A stretch of 64,000 bases of DNA, from NCBI GenBank assembly GCA_038373885.1, contig JAWZYV010013285.1, positions 372,001 through 436,000 on the forward strand, given 5' to 3'. The translations under genes were made by a program, and so were the position numbers. Below the pieces are notes generated by a model, which worked only from the letters and a program-made list of their open reading frames with translations, made no database searches and had not been told where the DNA came from. Shown here piece by piece: positions 1 to 10,288 of this stretch; position 1 is the stretch's first letter, and every line of letters starts with the position of its first letter. Source of the stretch: Cheiracanthium punctorium. Taxonomy: Eukaryota > Arthropoda > Arachnida > Araneae > Cheiracanthiidae.

Positions 1-359
1 ACATAGCTGCTGGTTATCCCTATCTTTCTTCACATTTTTTAAAATGATTTTTAGAATTTTTATTATATTTAGATAAAGTAAAAACAAGCTACAAAAGAGA
101 AAAAAAAGGTGTCCATTAAAAAATGAAATAAAATAAATAAGTACAAAGATAATTAGGAATTATATAAATTCAAAACTTAATTAACCATGTGGAAGCTTAG
201 TTTTTAAATTAAAAATTGTCATAATAAAAACTTATAAAACATTATTTAATACGGCGGATTAATCAGTTAAAATTTTTTATTTGGGAATACCTTATTCCCC
301 CGTAAACGATATATATTTCAGTTACACATAACCATCATCAGTCGTTTCTGGATCTCACA

Positions 360-1403
360 CTAATGGTGGCTTCCTCTTCTATCTCTTCTCTCTTCTTCCG
401 GAATTTTATGAATGACGTCATCCCATGATCGGTCGATTGTATGAAGAGCATCGTTGATGCTGCCATCTGTCGCCACTATTTCCAAGCTCTCACGAATGTA
501 GGCATATATACTATTTTTAAAGTTGGCTATTTTTTTAATATTTTTAAAATCAATGGTAATGGGCTCTTCCAAAGCAAAACGGGCCAGAGCGGTACTTTGT
601 TTCTGGAGGTTAATGTCTTGAAAATGTTCGTTTTTTCGCTCTTTAATTTTCCTCTTGGTAACGCCGATGTAGCAATTTTCTTTAGTAGTATCGTTTGACA
701 AAAAATTAATTTTATAGATCCCTGCGGTTTCGATGGGGTTGATTGGGTCTTTTTCCGATCTAATGCGCTGAAAAATTGTTTTATTAGGTTTAATTGGAAT
801 ACGGAAGTTCTTTTTACTGGCGATATTAGAAAGTTTATTGGCTATCCCTCGGCTAAAGGGGATAGCGGTAGTAAAACGTGGTTTATCTTTTTGACGGTTG
901 TCTATAATATTTAATTTACGTTGCCTTGCTTTGAAAACTTTATCGAAAATTTCTCGAGGGTAGTTGGCGTCTTGACATTGTTTCCTAATGAAAGCAATTT
1001 CTTTTTGAAGGAGGTCGGCGTTAGAACAAACTTTGAAAGCGCGGTCGTTATAGGAACGAATAGCTGCAATTTTATAGTTGAAAGGGGTTTTAGATTTAAA
1101 ATTTACTATATTAATATTACAAGTAGGTTTTCAAAAAATGGTGGTCTCAATGAGATTATTGTTTCTTGTTATGTTCACATCTACGTAGGTAAATTTAATG
1201 TTCGGGTCTATGGCATTAAGTTGATTGATCACGTTATTTTCTTCATTATTGTGGGTGGTAAGGATAGCGAAGATATCGTCGACATAGCGAAGCCAAAGTT
1301 TGATGGTACTATTGTGTGTCTGTTTAATCTGTTCCTCAAGGATTCTCATTTTCCAGTCGGCAATTATTCCAGATATGGGGGAGCCCAAATGCGAAGGCCC
1401 CAC
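360..1403 (-). pseudogene. Penelope-like RT + GIY-YIG endonuclease, 5'-truncated copy
   Basis: Reading down from 1403 the frame starts inside the reverse transcriptase (GSPISGIIADWKM, then the YVDDIF catalytic box near 1270-1290). It meets an in-frame stop near 1128-1130 after ETTIF and resumes with a linker region (KPTCNINIVNF...) before GIANKLSN. The distal part (701 down to 360) is the GIY-YIG nuclease: GIYKINF, then CYIGVTKRKIKERKNEH. Compared with the plus copy, this copy keeps about 250 bp of linker but lacks roughly 12 codons (EKEINNSLNYL region) after KFTY. The stop and deletion show it is not functional. The family is clear; the exact Penelope subgroup is not. Confidence 0.85.
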
Positions 1404-2513
1404 CTACACTCTTGAAAAATATATGAAGGATATATTGCAAGAAATTATACCCCCTCTAACAGCACTCTAACTTCCACCGACGATTTCATTAAAAACATCC
1501 GCGATTATAAACTTAATGAAGACGATATTATGGTCAGTTTCGATGTTGTAAATCTATACCAGTCAATAGATATTAAAGAAATGAACCAAATTATTAACAA
1601 ACAAATTCAAAGTAGTTTTAAAGATATAGACATAATTAACACCCTAACTAGTGCAATAAATCTAATTTTAAATAATTCATATTTTCAATATAATAATCAC
1701 TTCTACCAACAAATACAAGGAGTCCCCATGGGCTCCCCCATATCCGGAATAATTGCCGACTGGAAAATGAGTATCCTTGAGGAACAGATTAAACAGACAC
1801 ACAATAGTACCATCAAACTTTGGCTTCGCTATGTTGACGATATCTTCGCTATCCTTACCACCCACAATAATGAAGAAAATAATTTGATCAATCAACTTAA
1901 TGCCATAGACCCGAACATTAAATTTACCTACGAAAAAGAAATCAATAATAGCCTCAATTACTTAGATGTGAACATAACAAGAATAATATTGGCTAACCGA
2001 GGGATAGCCAATAAACTTTCTAATATCGCCAGTAAAAAGAACTTCCGTATTCCAATTAAACCTAATAAAACAAATTTTCAGCGCATTAGATCGGAAAAAG
2101 ACCCAATCAACCCCATCGAAACCGCAGGGATCTATAAAATTAATTTTTTGTCAAACGATACTAATAAAGAAAATTGCTACATCGGCGTTACCAAGAGGAA
2201 AATTAAAGAGCGAAAAAACGAACATTTTCAAGACATTAACCTCCAGAAACAAAGTACCGCTCTGGCCCGTTTTGCTTTGGAAGAGCCCATTACCATTGAT
2301 TTTAAAAATATTAAAAAAATAGCCAACTTTAAAAATAGTATATATGCCTACATTCGTGAGAGCTTGGAAATAGTGACGACAGATGGCAGCATCAACGATG
2401 CTCTTCATACAATCGACCGATCATGGGATGACGTCATTCATCGAAAATTCCGGAAGAAGAGAGAAGAGATAGAAGAGGAAGCCGCCATTAGTGTGAGATC
2501 CAGAAACGACTGA
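1400..2513 (+). pseudogene. Penelope-like RT + GIY-YIG endonuclease, deleted copy
   Basis: An open frame of 327 codons runs from 1530 to 2513. It has RT motifs MVSFDVVNLYQSI (residues 1-13), GVPMGSPISG (64-73) and catalytic YVDDIF (101-106), then the nuclease with GIY (200-202), YIG (217-219) and basic TKRKIKERK. Upstream, 1400-1530 continues the RT (GPTYTLEKYMKDILQE, then STDDFIKNIRDYKL) but needs a one-base frameshift near 1450. Between DVNITR and GIANKLSN about 250-300 bp present in the minus copy is missing, so the RT-to-endonuclease linker is deleted. The element lacks its 5' region. Known role of the family: target-primed reverse transcription using a GIY-YIG nuclease. This copy is very likely inactive. 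Confidence 0.85.
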
Positions 2514-2605
2514 TGATGGTTATGTGTTTATGTGTAACCGAAATATATATCGTTTACGGGGGAATAAGGTATTCCCAAATAAAAAATTTTAACTAAAAAT
2601 TGTCA

Positions 2606-3992
2606 ATTTTATGATAGCTTTAGCACAGATATTTTCAGCTTGATGAGAATTTATTTCATTATGAAACTGCTAACAGACTTGCTTATACTCAAACCGTATC
2701 TTTTCTGTCAATTTTCTTATCAGTCTGGGACAGAACAACTGAGTAAACTGAAAATGATGTAACATAATCCTGAAATGTCTATTCATTGAACCCTTTATAC
2801 TCCTGATTGCTCAAAACCACATTATAGCTATGGAATTTTAACTATTGGAAGTTAAAAAGAAAACTACTTTATTTTTTTTAAACAAGTTATCAATTTCATG
2901 CCCTTACACATTATGCTGTTCTATGAGTGATTAAACAAACTAAGCGCTTAAGTTAACATCACTTTCAAAAGTTTTTAAAAGAAGTTGCTATTTTTCACAC
3001 TACCATTACTAGAACAAATGACACTGGTAAATCTGGGAGAGTAATACCTTGGTATGTTCAGGAAAGAGGACAAAATGCCATTTCTAATAGTAAAATGTTT
3101 TAAATACAGTAGAACCTGCTAACGTGACCACCTGAGTAGAGATCACCTGTCTATACTAACTACTTTTTTTTTTTCAACTTTACAACTACCACACTTTTCT
3201 GCATTTATAAGGTCATCAGTTTTGTTCTTTTCAAGGGTGGTCGCATTAGACAGGCTCTAATATATTTCTTAAACTTGCACTGTATGATGCATTTATCCAT
3301 TTATTGAATAAGGCGTGCTTTATTTAGCATTTAAAAAAAGTGGGACTTTTTTACTTTCTTTTTTCAATGTAAAAACATTGACAGCACAATTATGTACTGA
3401 TAAAACTAATTTGAAGTTTGCAGTCAAGCCTATGCTTGTGTAGTGCTTTCTAGTCAGTACAATAAATTGATTCTTTTACTCATAATTGTATGTTTGGTTA
3501 TCTGTGTATTCTTATAATTAGTGCAAATAACTGTTTTTTTTTCCTTCTCTTTTTAACAGATGAGATGAGCATGTTTCTTCATCATTAACAGTTTATTTTT
3601 CTCTTTTTTCTTCTACTTTTAATTGTTCTGTTTCTATTTAAGAAGGCAAATCATTAGCAGTTTTAATTTAAAATGCACAAAGACTGTGAAATAAAAAGAT
3701 AAGATTTTTAAAATTAAGCTTACTGAAGTTCTAAATTCTTTCATTGCCATCTTGAATTTCACAACCCTTAGTCTGTAACTGTGAATCATTCCAAAATTTC
3801 ACTGTGTACTTCTAAAAATTATGAAGGATTGCTGTTGTGCAGATTTAAGAGAGTCCATTGTGCATGCATTTAAAATATTCTTCTGGAATGAAAAAAAAAA
3901 AAAATCTGTTTTTTGTTAAAATTCCATTTGTTTTTAATTCTTGGAATTTTCTTTTTGTATTTTTCTCAAGTTTCTTTAAATCTTGTTTGCAG
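2606..3992. other. AT-rich intron sequence upstream of first visible MTPAP exon
   Basis: No exon or ORF with recognisable content. A short MITE-like remnant occupies about 3109-3262. T-rich runs precede the acceptor at 3992. Confidence 0.6.
3109..3262. mobile_element. Decayed pogo-like MITE
   Basis: The left end TACAGTAGAACCTGCTAACG is matched imperfectly in inverted orientation by the right end (GTGGTCGCATTAGACAGGCT). Both arms contain the CTAACGTGACCACC motif or a variant. Length about 150 bp with no coding capacity. TA-CAGT ends are typical of pogo/Tigger-type elements. The right terminus is degraded, so its edge is approximate. Confidence 0.5.
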
Positions 3993-4201
3993 GTAAATGA
4001 AGATGGTGAAATGTTTTTCCTGGATAAAACTGCAGGGAAGAATAAAGTACTACAACAAATGTCTATAGACCATTTAAAAGACTATTTTCTTTTATCTCCT
4101 GGAATGTTTATTTCCAAAGCAATCAAGTTTGCTAGAGTACCAATTCTGAAAATGGAGCATGAAATATTGAATCTCAATTTGGATGTTTCATTTAACAACA
4201 T
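3993..4201 (+). CDS. MTPAP: MTPAP-like exon A (third catalytic Asp)
   Basis: Acceptor TTGTTTGCAG ends at 3992; donor GTAAGT starts at 4202. It enters in phase 0 with VNEDGEMFFLDKT and ends within a Met codon (AT|G). It encodes ARVPILKMEH, the family's strand before the third metal-binding Asp, and LNLDVSFNN holding that Asp. It corresponds to the end of the nucleotidyltransferase palm. Confidence 0.88.
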
Positions 4202-7200
4202 GTAAGTACATATACCATAAAACCTCGATACAACGATGCTTAAGGAACCAAATGAAGTTATCATTCTAGAGGGATGTATTGTTATATCAAGTAGATATAT
4301 TGCAAGACAATTCTGCAGGACCACAAAATTTTATTGTTATAGTGGCATTTATCGTTGTATTGAATATCGTTGTAGCAAGGCTTTACCGTATCTATATTTA
4401 GTTTTTATGTTTTACCATTAATGCAGAATTTTAAAAAATTGCTTCTGTTATTGGAACTTATTCATTTTTGTTGTATTATACATTTTTGAAAACCATTAAT
4501 GAATGTTTACAGACTATACACACACATTAATGGTGAATAATTGTTCAGTAGTTTTGTTTATCGTTCAGTTGTTTAGGGGTATGAATTAATCATCCTTATC
4601 TTGCGCTGTAACTATAGTTTTTAAAAAACGTACTTTTTAAAATAAATAATTGCTTCGTGTGAAAGAAATAGTGCCTTAATTAAGAATAAATTGCGAGTTT
4701 TTTCTGACCTAATTTAAATACTGCTTATAGATTTTTCTGTTCAAAATCTAACTTTAATATAATACATATTTCAAATAATTAGATAAGCTATGTTAGGATT
4801 TTCTGGTTATCCCACTCAAAAGGGATAACACCACATGATTGAAAACTACACTGCTCTTTTTAAATAAAGTCATTCTAACTTAACTACATTCCCTTAAAAT
4901 GTTTACGAGAAAACTTAAGTGTGCCCCTTTATCAAATTCCTGTATATATACTGAAACATACCCCATGTATTAGTCAAACCCAGATTTATTTAAATAGGTT
5001 CTTTTTACAGGTGCATCTGAAATACTTCACTTAGTTCATATGTAAAACTTTTTGTTAATTGAAATATTGCAAGGAAAAAAGGAAGTGCTGCTCTTAAAAT
5101 TTTGGCATTTAGAAATTCGGCCCTGCGAATAGGGTTCATAGACTGTTTGTTTTTGTCTGTAAATTAAACTTATGTTTCAAAAAACAATAATAATGTTCTA
5201 AATTTTTAAATATTTTGTGTTTTATGAATATCTGCTTGAAAATAAAGTATTTGACTTTGCATATAGATGCTATTCTTTACTAAAGAGATACATTATTTAT
5301 CTTCAAATTTTCAGGTCAGCTGTTCTTATGTCAGATATATTGTATTTTTGTGGAGAAGTTGATCCCCGTGTTCGACCACTGATGCATATTGTTAAAAAAT
5401 GGGCTAAAGATGCTAACATTACTAAAGATTATCCTGGTTCTCAAATTTCAAATTTTGGATTAGCAAATTTAGTCTTGTTTTTTCTTCAAACTAGAAAACA
5501 TGCTCCAATTCTACCTCCTTTAAGAAATGCTGTTGTTATTACAGGTATGTGTACTAGGGTAGTAAAATCACTCAAAAATAACTGGTATTTAAAACATAAA
5601 TGAATAGAAAACTTTGTAGAACAACATAAAGTTTACTTGAACAGCCAGACAGCTGTTTCGAGCAAAAACTTTTTTGACCTTACTCAGTAACAATCACCTA
5701 AGATGAACAAAGTAAGAAGCAGGGAAAGGTGAGAACAAAAATGAGTGTAAACAGTCCAAATAAACAAAACTAATAAAATCACTCAAAATAACTGGTGTTT
5801 AAAACATAAAATAATAAAAAGCTTTCTAAAATAACACCATAAAGTTTACTTGAACATCTAGAAACTTCTTATCACAAGAAGTATTTTAACTTCAAATAGC
5901 TTGTTTTACTGCCTGAGGTAGTGTCCAATCTGATTGGCAAAAATTTACATCACATTGGTCTTAGTTTTGTTTTTGCCAAAAACATAGTTTAAGGAACAAA
6001 ATTTCGTTATAATAAACTGCAAAATTGTAAATATCAAAATTTACACAATATTAATTTTTATAAATTAATACTCCTTGTTGAATCAGTTTGTTTTATAACC
6101 TGAAAATAAAACTTTCAGTAAAATTTGAGGTTTCAGAAAATTGTTAATATCCTCATAAAGGTTTAAGATTAAAATTTCAAAAACTTCCAAAATCAGAATG
6201 AACATAAGATTTGATTGATAAAAACATGAATAATAATCTGAAAGTTGTTAAAAAATCTTTGAAAAAAAAAGTCTATTAAAAAAAATAATAAAACAGAAAA
6301 TTATTTCGGCAAAATAAAGTATTAGAAGGACAGTAATTTTAACAACACTTAAAAGTGCCAAACATGATGTTTGAGTACAAAATGTTTATTCAGCATGATT
6401 AAAGCACTTTAGAAGCAGATATTCATTATTAAAAAAAAAAAAAAAAAAAAAAGTCTAATGCCTTAAAAATAAGTATTAATAACAAACTGAAATTTACTTT
6501 TAGGGCCACAGATTTTTTTTTTTCCTTATTCAATAGACTAGAAGTCTTAGAAGCTGTAAATAAATACTTAATAATGAGGATACTAATAATCCTCAGTGCC
6601 AATCAGCTGCTTCAGGTGATTGCAGGTGATTGTCACTGAGGAAGGGCAAAAAAAAGTTGCTTGAAATAGCTGCCTGGCCATTCAAGTAAACTTTATGATG
6701 TTATTTAAGTTTTTACTTCCTTGTACGTAGTATAAGGAAGTAATGTGATCCCGAAAAATTTTGGGGGCCAAATTTCGACAAAAAAACCGATTTTGACTAC
6801 CTCTAAATTGAATTTTAAAAATTTTTTCGATGCATCTCATCGTAGGCTAGCATGCACGATCATATTAACGTGTCTGCAACTCATTTTGACCAGCGGCGAG
6901 TTTATTGTGGTCAGTTTTTCCATGCCGTCTGTACGTATGTATGTAACTCGCATATCTCAAAAACTATGGGTCGTAGAATGTTGAGATTTGATATTTAGGA
7001 TTGTTCTAAGATCTAGTTGTGCACCTCCCCTTTTGGTCGCAATCGAATGAATAGTTTATGTACAGGACCGCCCAAAAGATTCGAAATACATTACGCTCTA
7101 TGGGCCGAAAATCATTAAACTCGCATATCTCAAAAACTATTAGGCGTAGAATGTCGAAACTTCATATTTTGGATAGTTGTAACATCTAGTTGTGCACCTC

Positions 7201-10200
7201 CCCTTTTGGTTCCATTTGATTGGATAGTTTATTTACAGGACCGCCCAAAACATTCGAAATACATTACGCTCAATGGGCCGAAATTCATTAAACTCGCATA
7301 TCTCAAAAACTGTTAGGCGTAGAATGTTGAAACTTTATATTTAGGATTGTTGTAACATCTAGTTGTGCACCTCCCCTTTCGGTTCCATTCGACTGGATAG
7401 TTTATCTACAGAACCGCCTAAAAGATTCGAAATACATTACGCTCTATGGGCCGAAATTCATCAAAGCGTTTTTTAGAGGTATTGGGCTATTTCAAACGAC
7501 TCAGAAGTGATATATGCTGTAAAGAGTTAGAAAATGAATTTCTCCATTAAAAAAAGTGTCTTTATCATTTACAGTTCTGCTACAGGAACACTCAAAAGAT
7601 TTCCAATACATTACGGTCAATGGCAATTTTAGGAGATTCATCCATTTCAAGCACAATACCGTCCTACCACATAAGTTAGGTAATGGTCCGACCACGGTCA
7701 CCTGCCTCCCTCAAGTACTATGCCAAAAGTCGCCAAGCTTGGCGACTTTTTTGTGTACGTGTGTGCATATTTAACTCTCAAATCTCAAAAACTATTATGA
7801 AATTTCATATATAAGATTGTTGTAACATCTAGTTGTGCATCTCGATTTTTGGTTAAAATCTACTGGAGAGTTTATTTACAGGACCACCGAAAAGAATTTC
7901 AGTACTTTAATGTCTATGGACATCTTCAATATAATACAATTGTAGACAGTCATTGTTTGGTACATGCCCAAAATCTCGCCGTCTGTCCTCGACCTTGGCG
8001 AGTTTTGCCGAAATGTCGCCAAATTTGGCGATAGTCAGTCATTTGGTCCATGCCCAAAGTATCGCCATTTGTCATCGTTCTTGTCGAGTTTTGGCGAAAT
8101 ATCGCCAAATTTGGCGATAATCTGTCATTGTTGGTCCATGCTTAATATCTCGCCAAATGTCGTCGACATTGACGAGTTTCGCCGAAATATCGCCAAATTT
8201 GGCGCCAAAAATTATTTCGTATTTTGTATAACTCTAAAACTTTAACCCGTAGAATTTTGAACTTTTGTATTTAGAACTATATTATAATATCTAACGGTTT
8301 TCAATATCTTTTTTGACAGCAATCGACTGAGAATTTATTTACAGGGTGAGCCAAATGACTTTAAATACATTGAGGTGTATGGATGCATTCAATTCATTGA
8401 AAGTCTGTGGTCAATGACTACTTTGGCTATCCCCAAAATCTCGCAGACTATCTCAAGTTTGTCGGCTTTTGGTGAAATATCGCCAAATAAAGTGTCAGAA
8501 GGAAATCTTTCAAATTGAACTCAGCTTGGCGATATCGAAATATTTTGCTAGAAATCGCTAAACCTTACTATTATTGATATTTTATCTCTTTCAAACAAAT
8601 AAGTTTAGAGGAAGTGCGTCGAAAATATTTTTGATCTAATGGACGTGCAAGGAAGTCATGTGTTGGACACATCAGATTTTTTATTATTTTATAATTGGGG
8701 TAGTCCCTAAAAAATCATCTTAGAAATTTCTAATGGTCATGCTTCCATTTTGTTTTGAGTTTTTTTTTTTTTATATACTTCCAGTAAAATCTATCTCTTA
8801 ATTATTTTAAATGTTGCTACCAATATTTAAAAAATTAAAAACTGAAGAAAATTTCCAAAATTTGTGTTGCTGTAGAAATTTTACTGAATTATCATATTCA
8901 TATGGGGTTGATTGAAAACTACCTGCTGTTTCAAATAAAGTCATTACTAACTTAACTACATTCCCTTTAAACGTTTTCAAGAAATCTTAAGTGTGTCTCT
9001 TTTATCAAGTTCCTGTATATATACTAAAACATACTCCTATACATAATCCCTAAAACTTATAGTTTTAGGGATTGCTACCACTAGTGAATATTCTTGAAAT
9101 TTTAGAGGGAATTAAGCTTAAACTGAAAAATAGTTATTAAGTATTTATTTACAAATTATAAGACTTCTAGTCTATTGAATACAAAAAAAAAAAAAAAAAC
9201 AACAACTGGTGTTAAAATTAAATTCTAGTTTGTTATTAATACTTATTTTTAAGACATTAGACTTTTTTCAGAATAATGAATATTTGCTTCTAAAGTGCTT
9301 TAATCATGCTGTATAAACATTTTGTACTCAAACATCATGTCTGACTCTGTTGTTAAAATTCCGGTCCTTCTAATACTTTATTTTGCCATATTGAGAGTTG
9401 CAACAATTTTATTGTCTGTAGCATTTTTTCCACTTTCTTTTGTGGTATATATGTGGGAGCGGGGAATCACAAAATTTTATTTATTTTTCATTTAAAGAAA
9501 GCTAAGATACTTTTATTAATTTTTTCATCCAAAAGATTTTATTAATTGATTTTTGCACAAATAATTTTCTGTTTTATTATTTTTTCAATAGACTTTTTCC
9601 TTCTTCAAACATTTTTTAACAACTTCCAGATTATTATTCATGTTTTTACCAATTAGATCTTATGTTCATTCTGATTTTGGAAATTTTTGAAATTTTAATC
9701 TTAAACCTTTATGAGGATATTAACAATTTTCTGAAACCTCAAATTTCACTGAAAGTTTTATTTTTAGGCCATAAAACAAATTGATTCAACAAGGAGTATT
9801 AACTTATAAGAATTAATATTATGTAAATTTTGATATTTACAACTCAGCAGTTTATTATTATGAGATTTTGTTCCTTAAACAATGCTTTTGTATCTAAGAC
9901 CAATGTTAGGTAAATTTTTGGCAATCAGATTGGACACTGCCTCGGGCAGTAAAACAAGCTATTTGCAGTTATCACATCTCTTACGATAAGAATAGTATAT
10001 AAAAAGCAAATAAGATAAAAAAGAAGAGTGAGAAAAATGATAAAGATAAAAAATAGTCTGAGTAATAAAAAATGAACAAAATTAAGAAAGGGTAAAATGA
10101 ATAATATAAGAAACGGACATTATGTGATTAATGTAAATAGCAGCAAGTTGTACATAAAAAAAAAAGAAAAAACACTAATATTATTTATTCACAAAGCTAA

Positions 10201-10251
10201 AATAGGAAATTTGGCTGACACTTAAAAACTTTTTTCAATAAGTGTACTCCT

Positions 10252-10288
<37 letters not shown>

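Larger units (their letters stand above)
222..2593. mobile_element. Head-to-head pair of truncated Penelope-like elements
   Basis: Two copies of one Penelope-like retroelement face each other with their 3' (endonuclease) ends outward. The minus copy runs from about 1384 down to about 255 and the plus copy from about 1385 to 2593. The outer ends match over more than 100 bp: 263-360 is the reverse complement of about 2487-2592. The junction near 1385 joins the middle of the minus-copy reverse transcriptase (GSPISG region) to an upstream part of the plus-copy reverse transcriptase. A 12-bp direct repeat, TAAAAATTGTCA, lies at 210-221 and 2594-2605. On the right it abuts the element end exactly; on the left about 40 bp of unshared sequence lies between. 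It is a candidate target-site duplication. Inverted partial tandem copies are a known habit of Penelope-like elements. Confidence 0.85.
6715..8656. mobile_element. ACTTCC-family repeat element, long copy
   Basis: Starts ACTTCCTTGTACG (6715-6727) and ends CGTGCAAGGAAGT (8644-8656): 12 of 13 positions match as terminal inverted repeats. It holds three 173-174-bp tandem units (6945, 7119, 7292), each opening with CGCATATCTCAAAAACT and including ACATCTAGTTGTGCACCTCC. It also holds three 86-89-bp units (from about 7963, 8049 and 8138) carrying the palindrome TCGCCAAATTTGGCGA. A shorter copy is at 53653-54752 and fragments are at 20680-20812, 38255-38343, 39005-39080 and 42510-42690. No transposase is visible. 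Superfamily unknown. Confidence 0.75.

Noticed and set aside
441..698. 85-codon + strand frame, repeated at 2151-2408 on the - strand
   Set aside because: Antisense shadows of the GIY-YIG endonuclease in the two inverted copies.
921..1415. 164-codon + strand frame
   Set aside because: It is the antisense of the minus-strand Penelope-like RT and linker; no domain of its own.
6945..8220. CRISPR-like array
   Set aside because: Tandem units are contiguous without unique spacers and sit in a eukaryotic transposon-rich intron.
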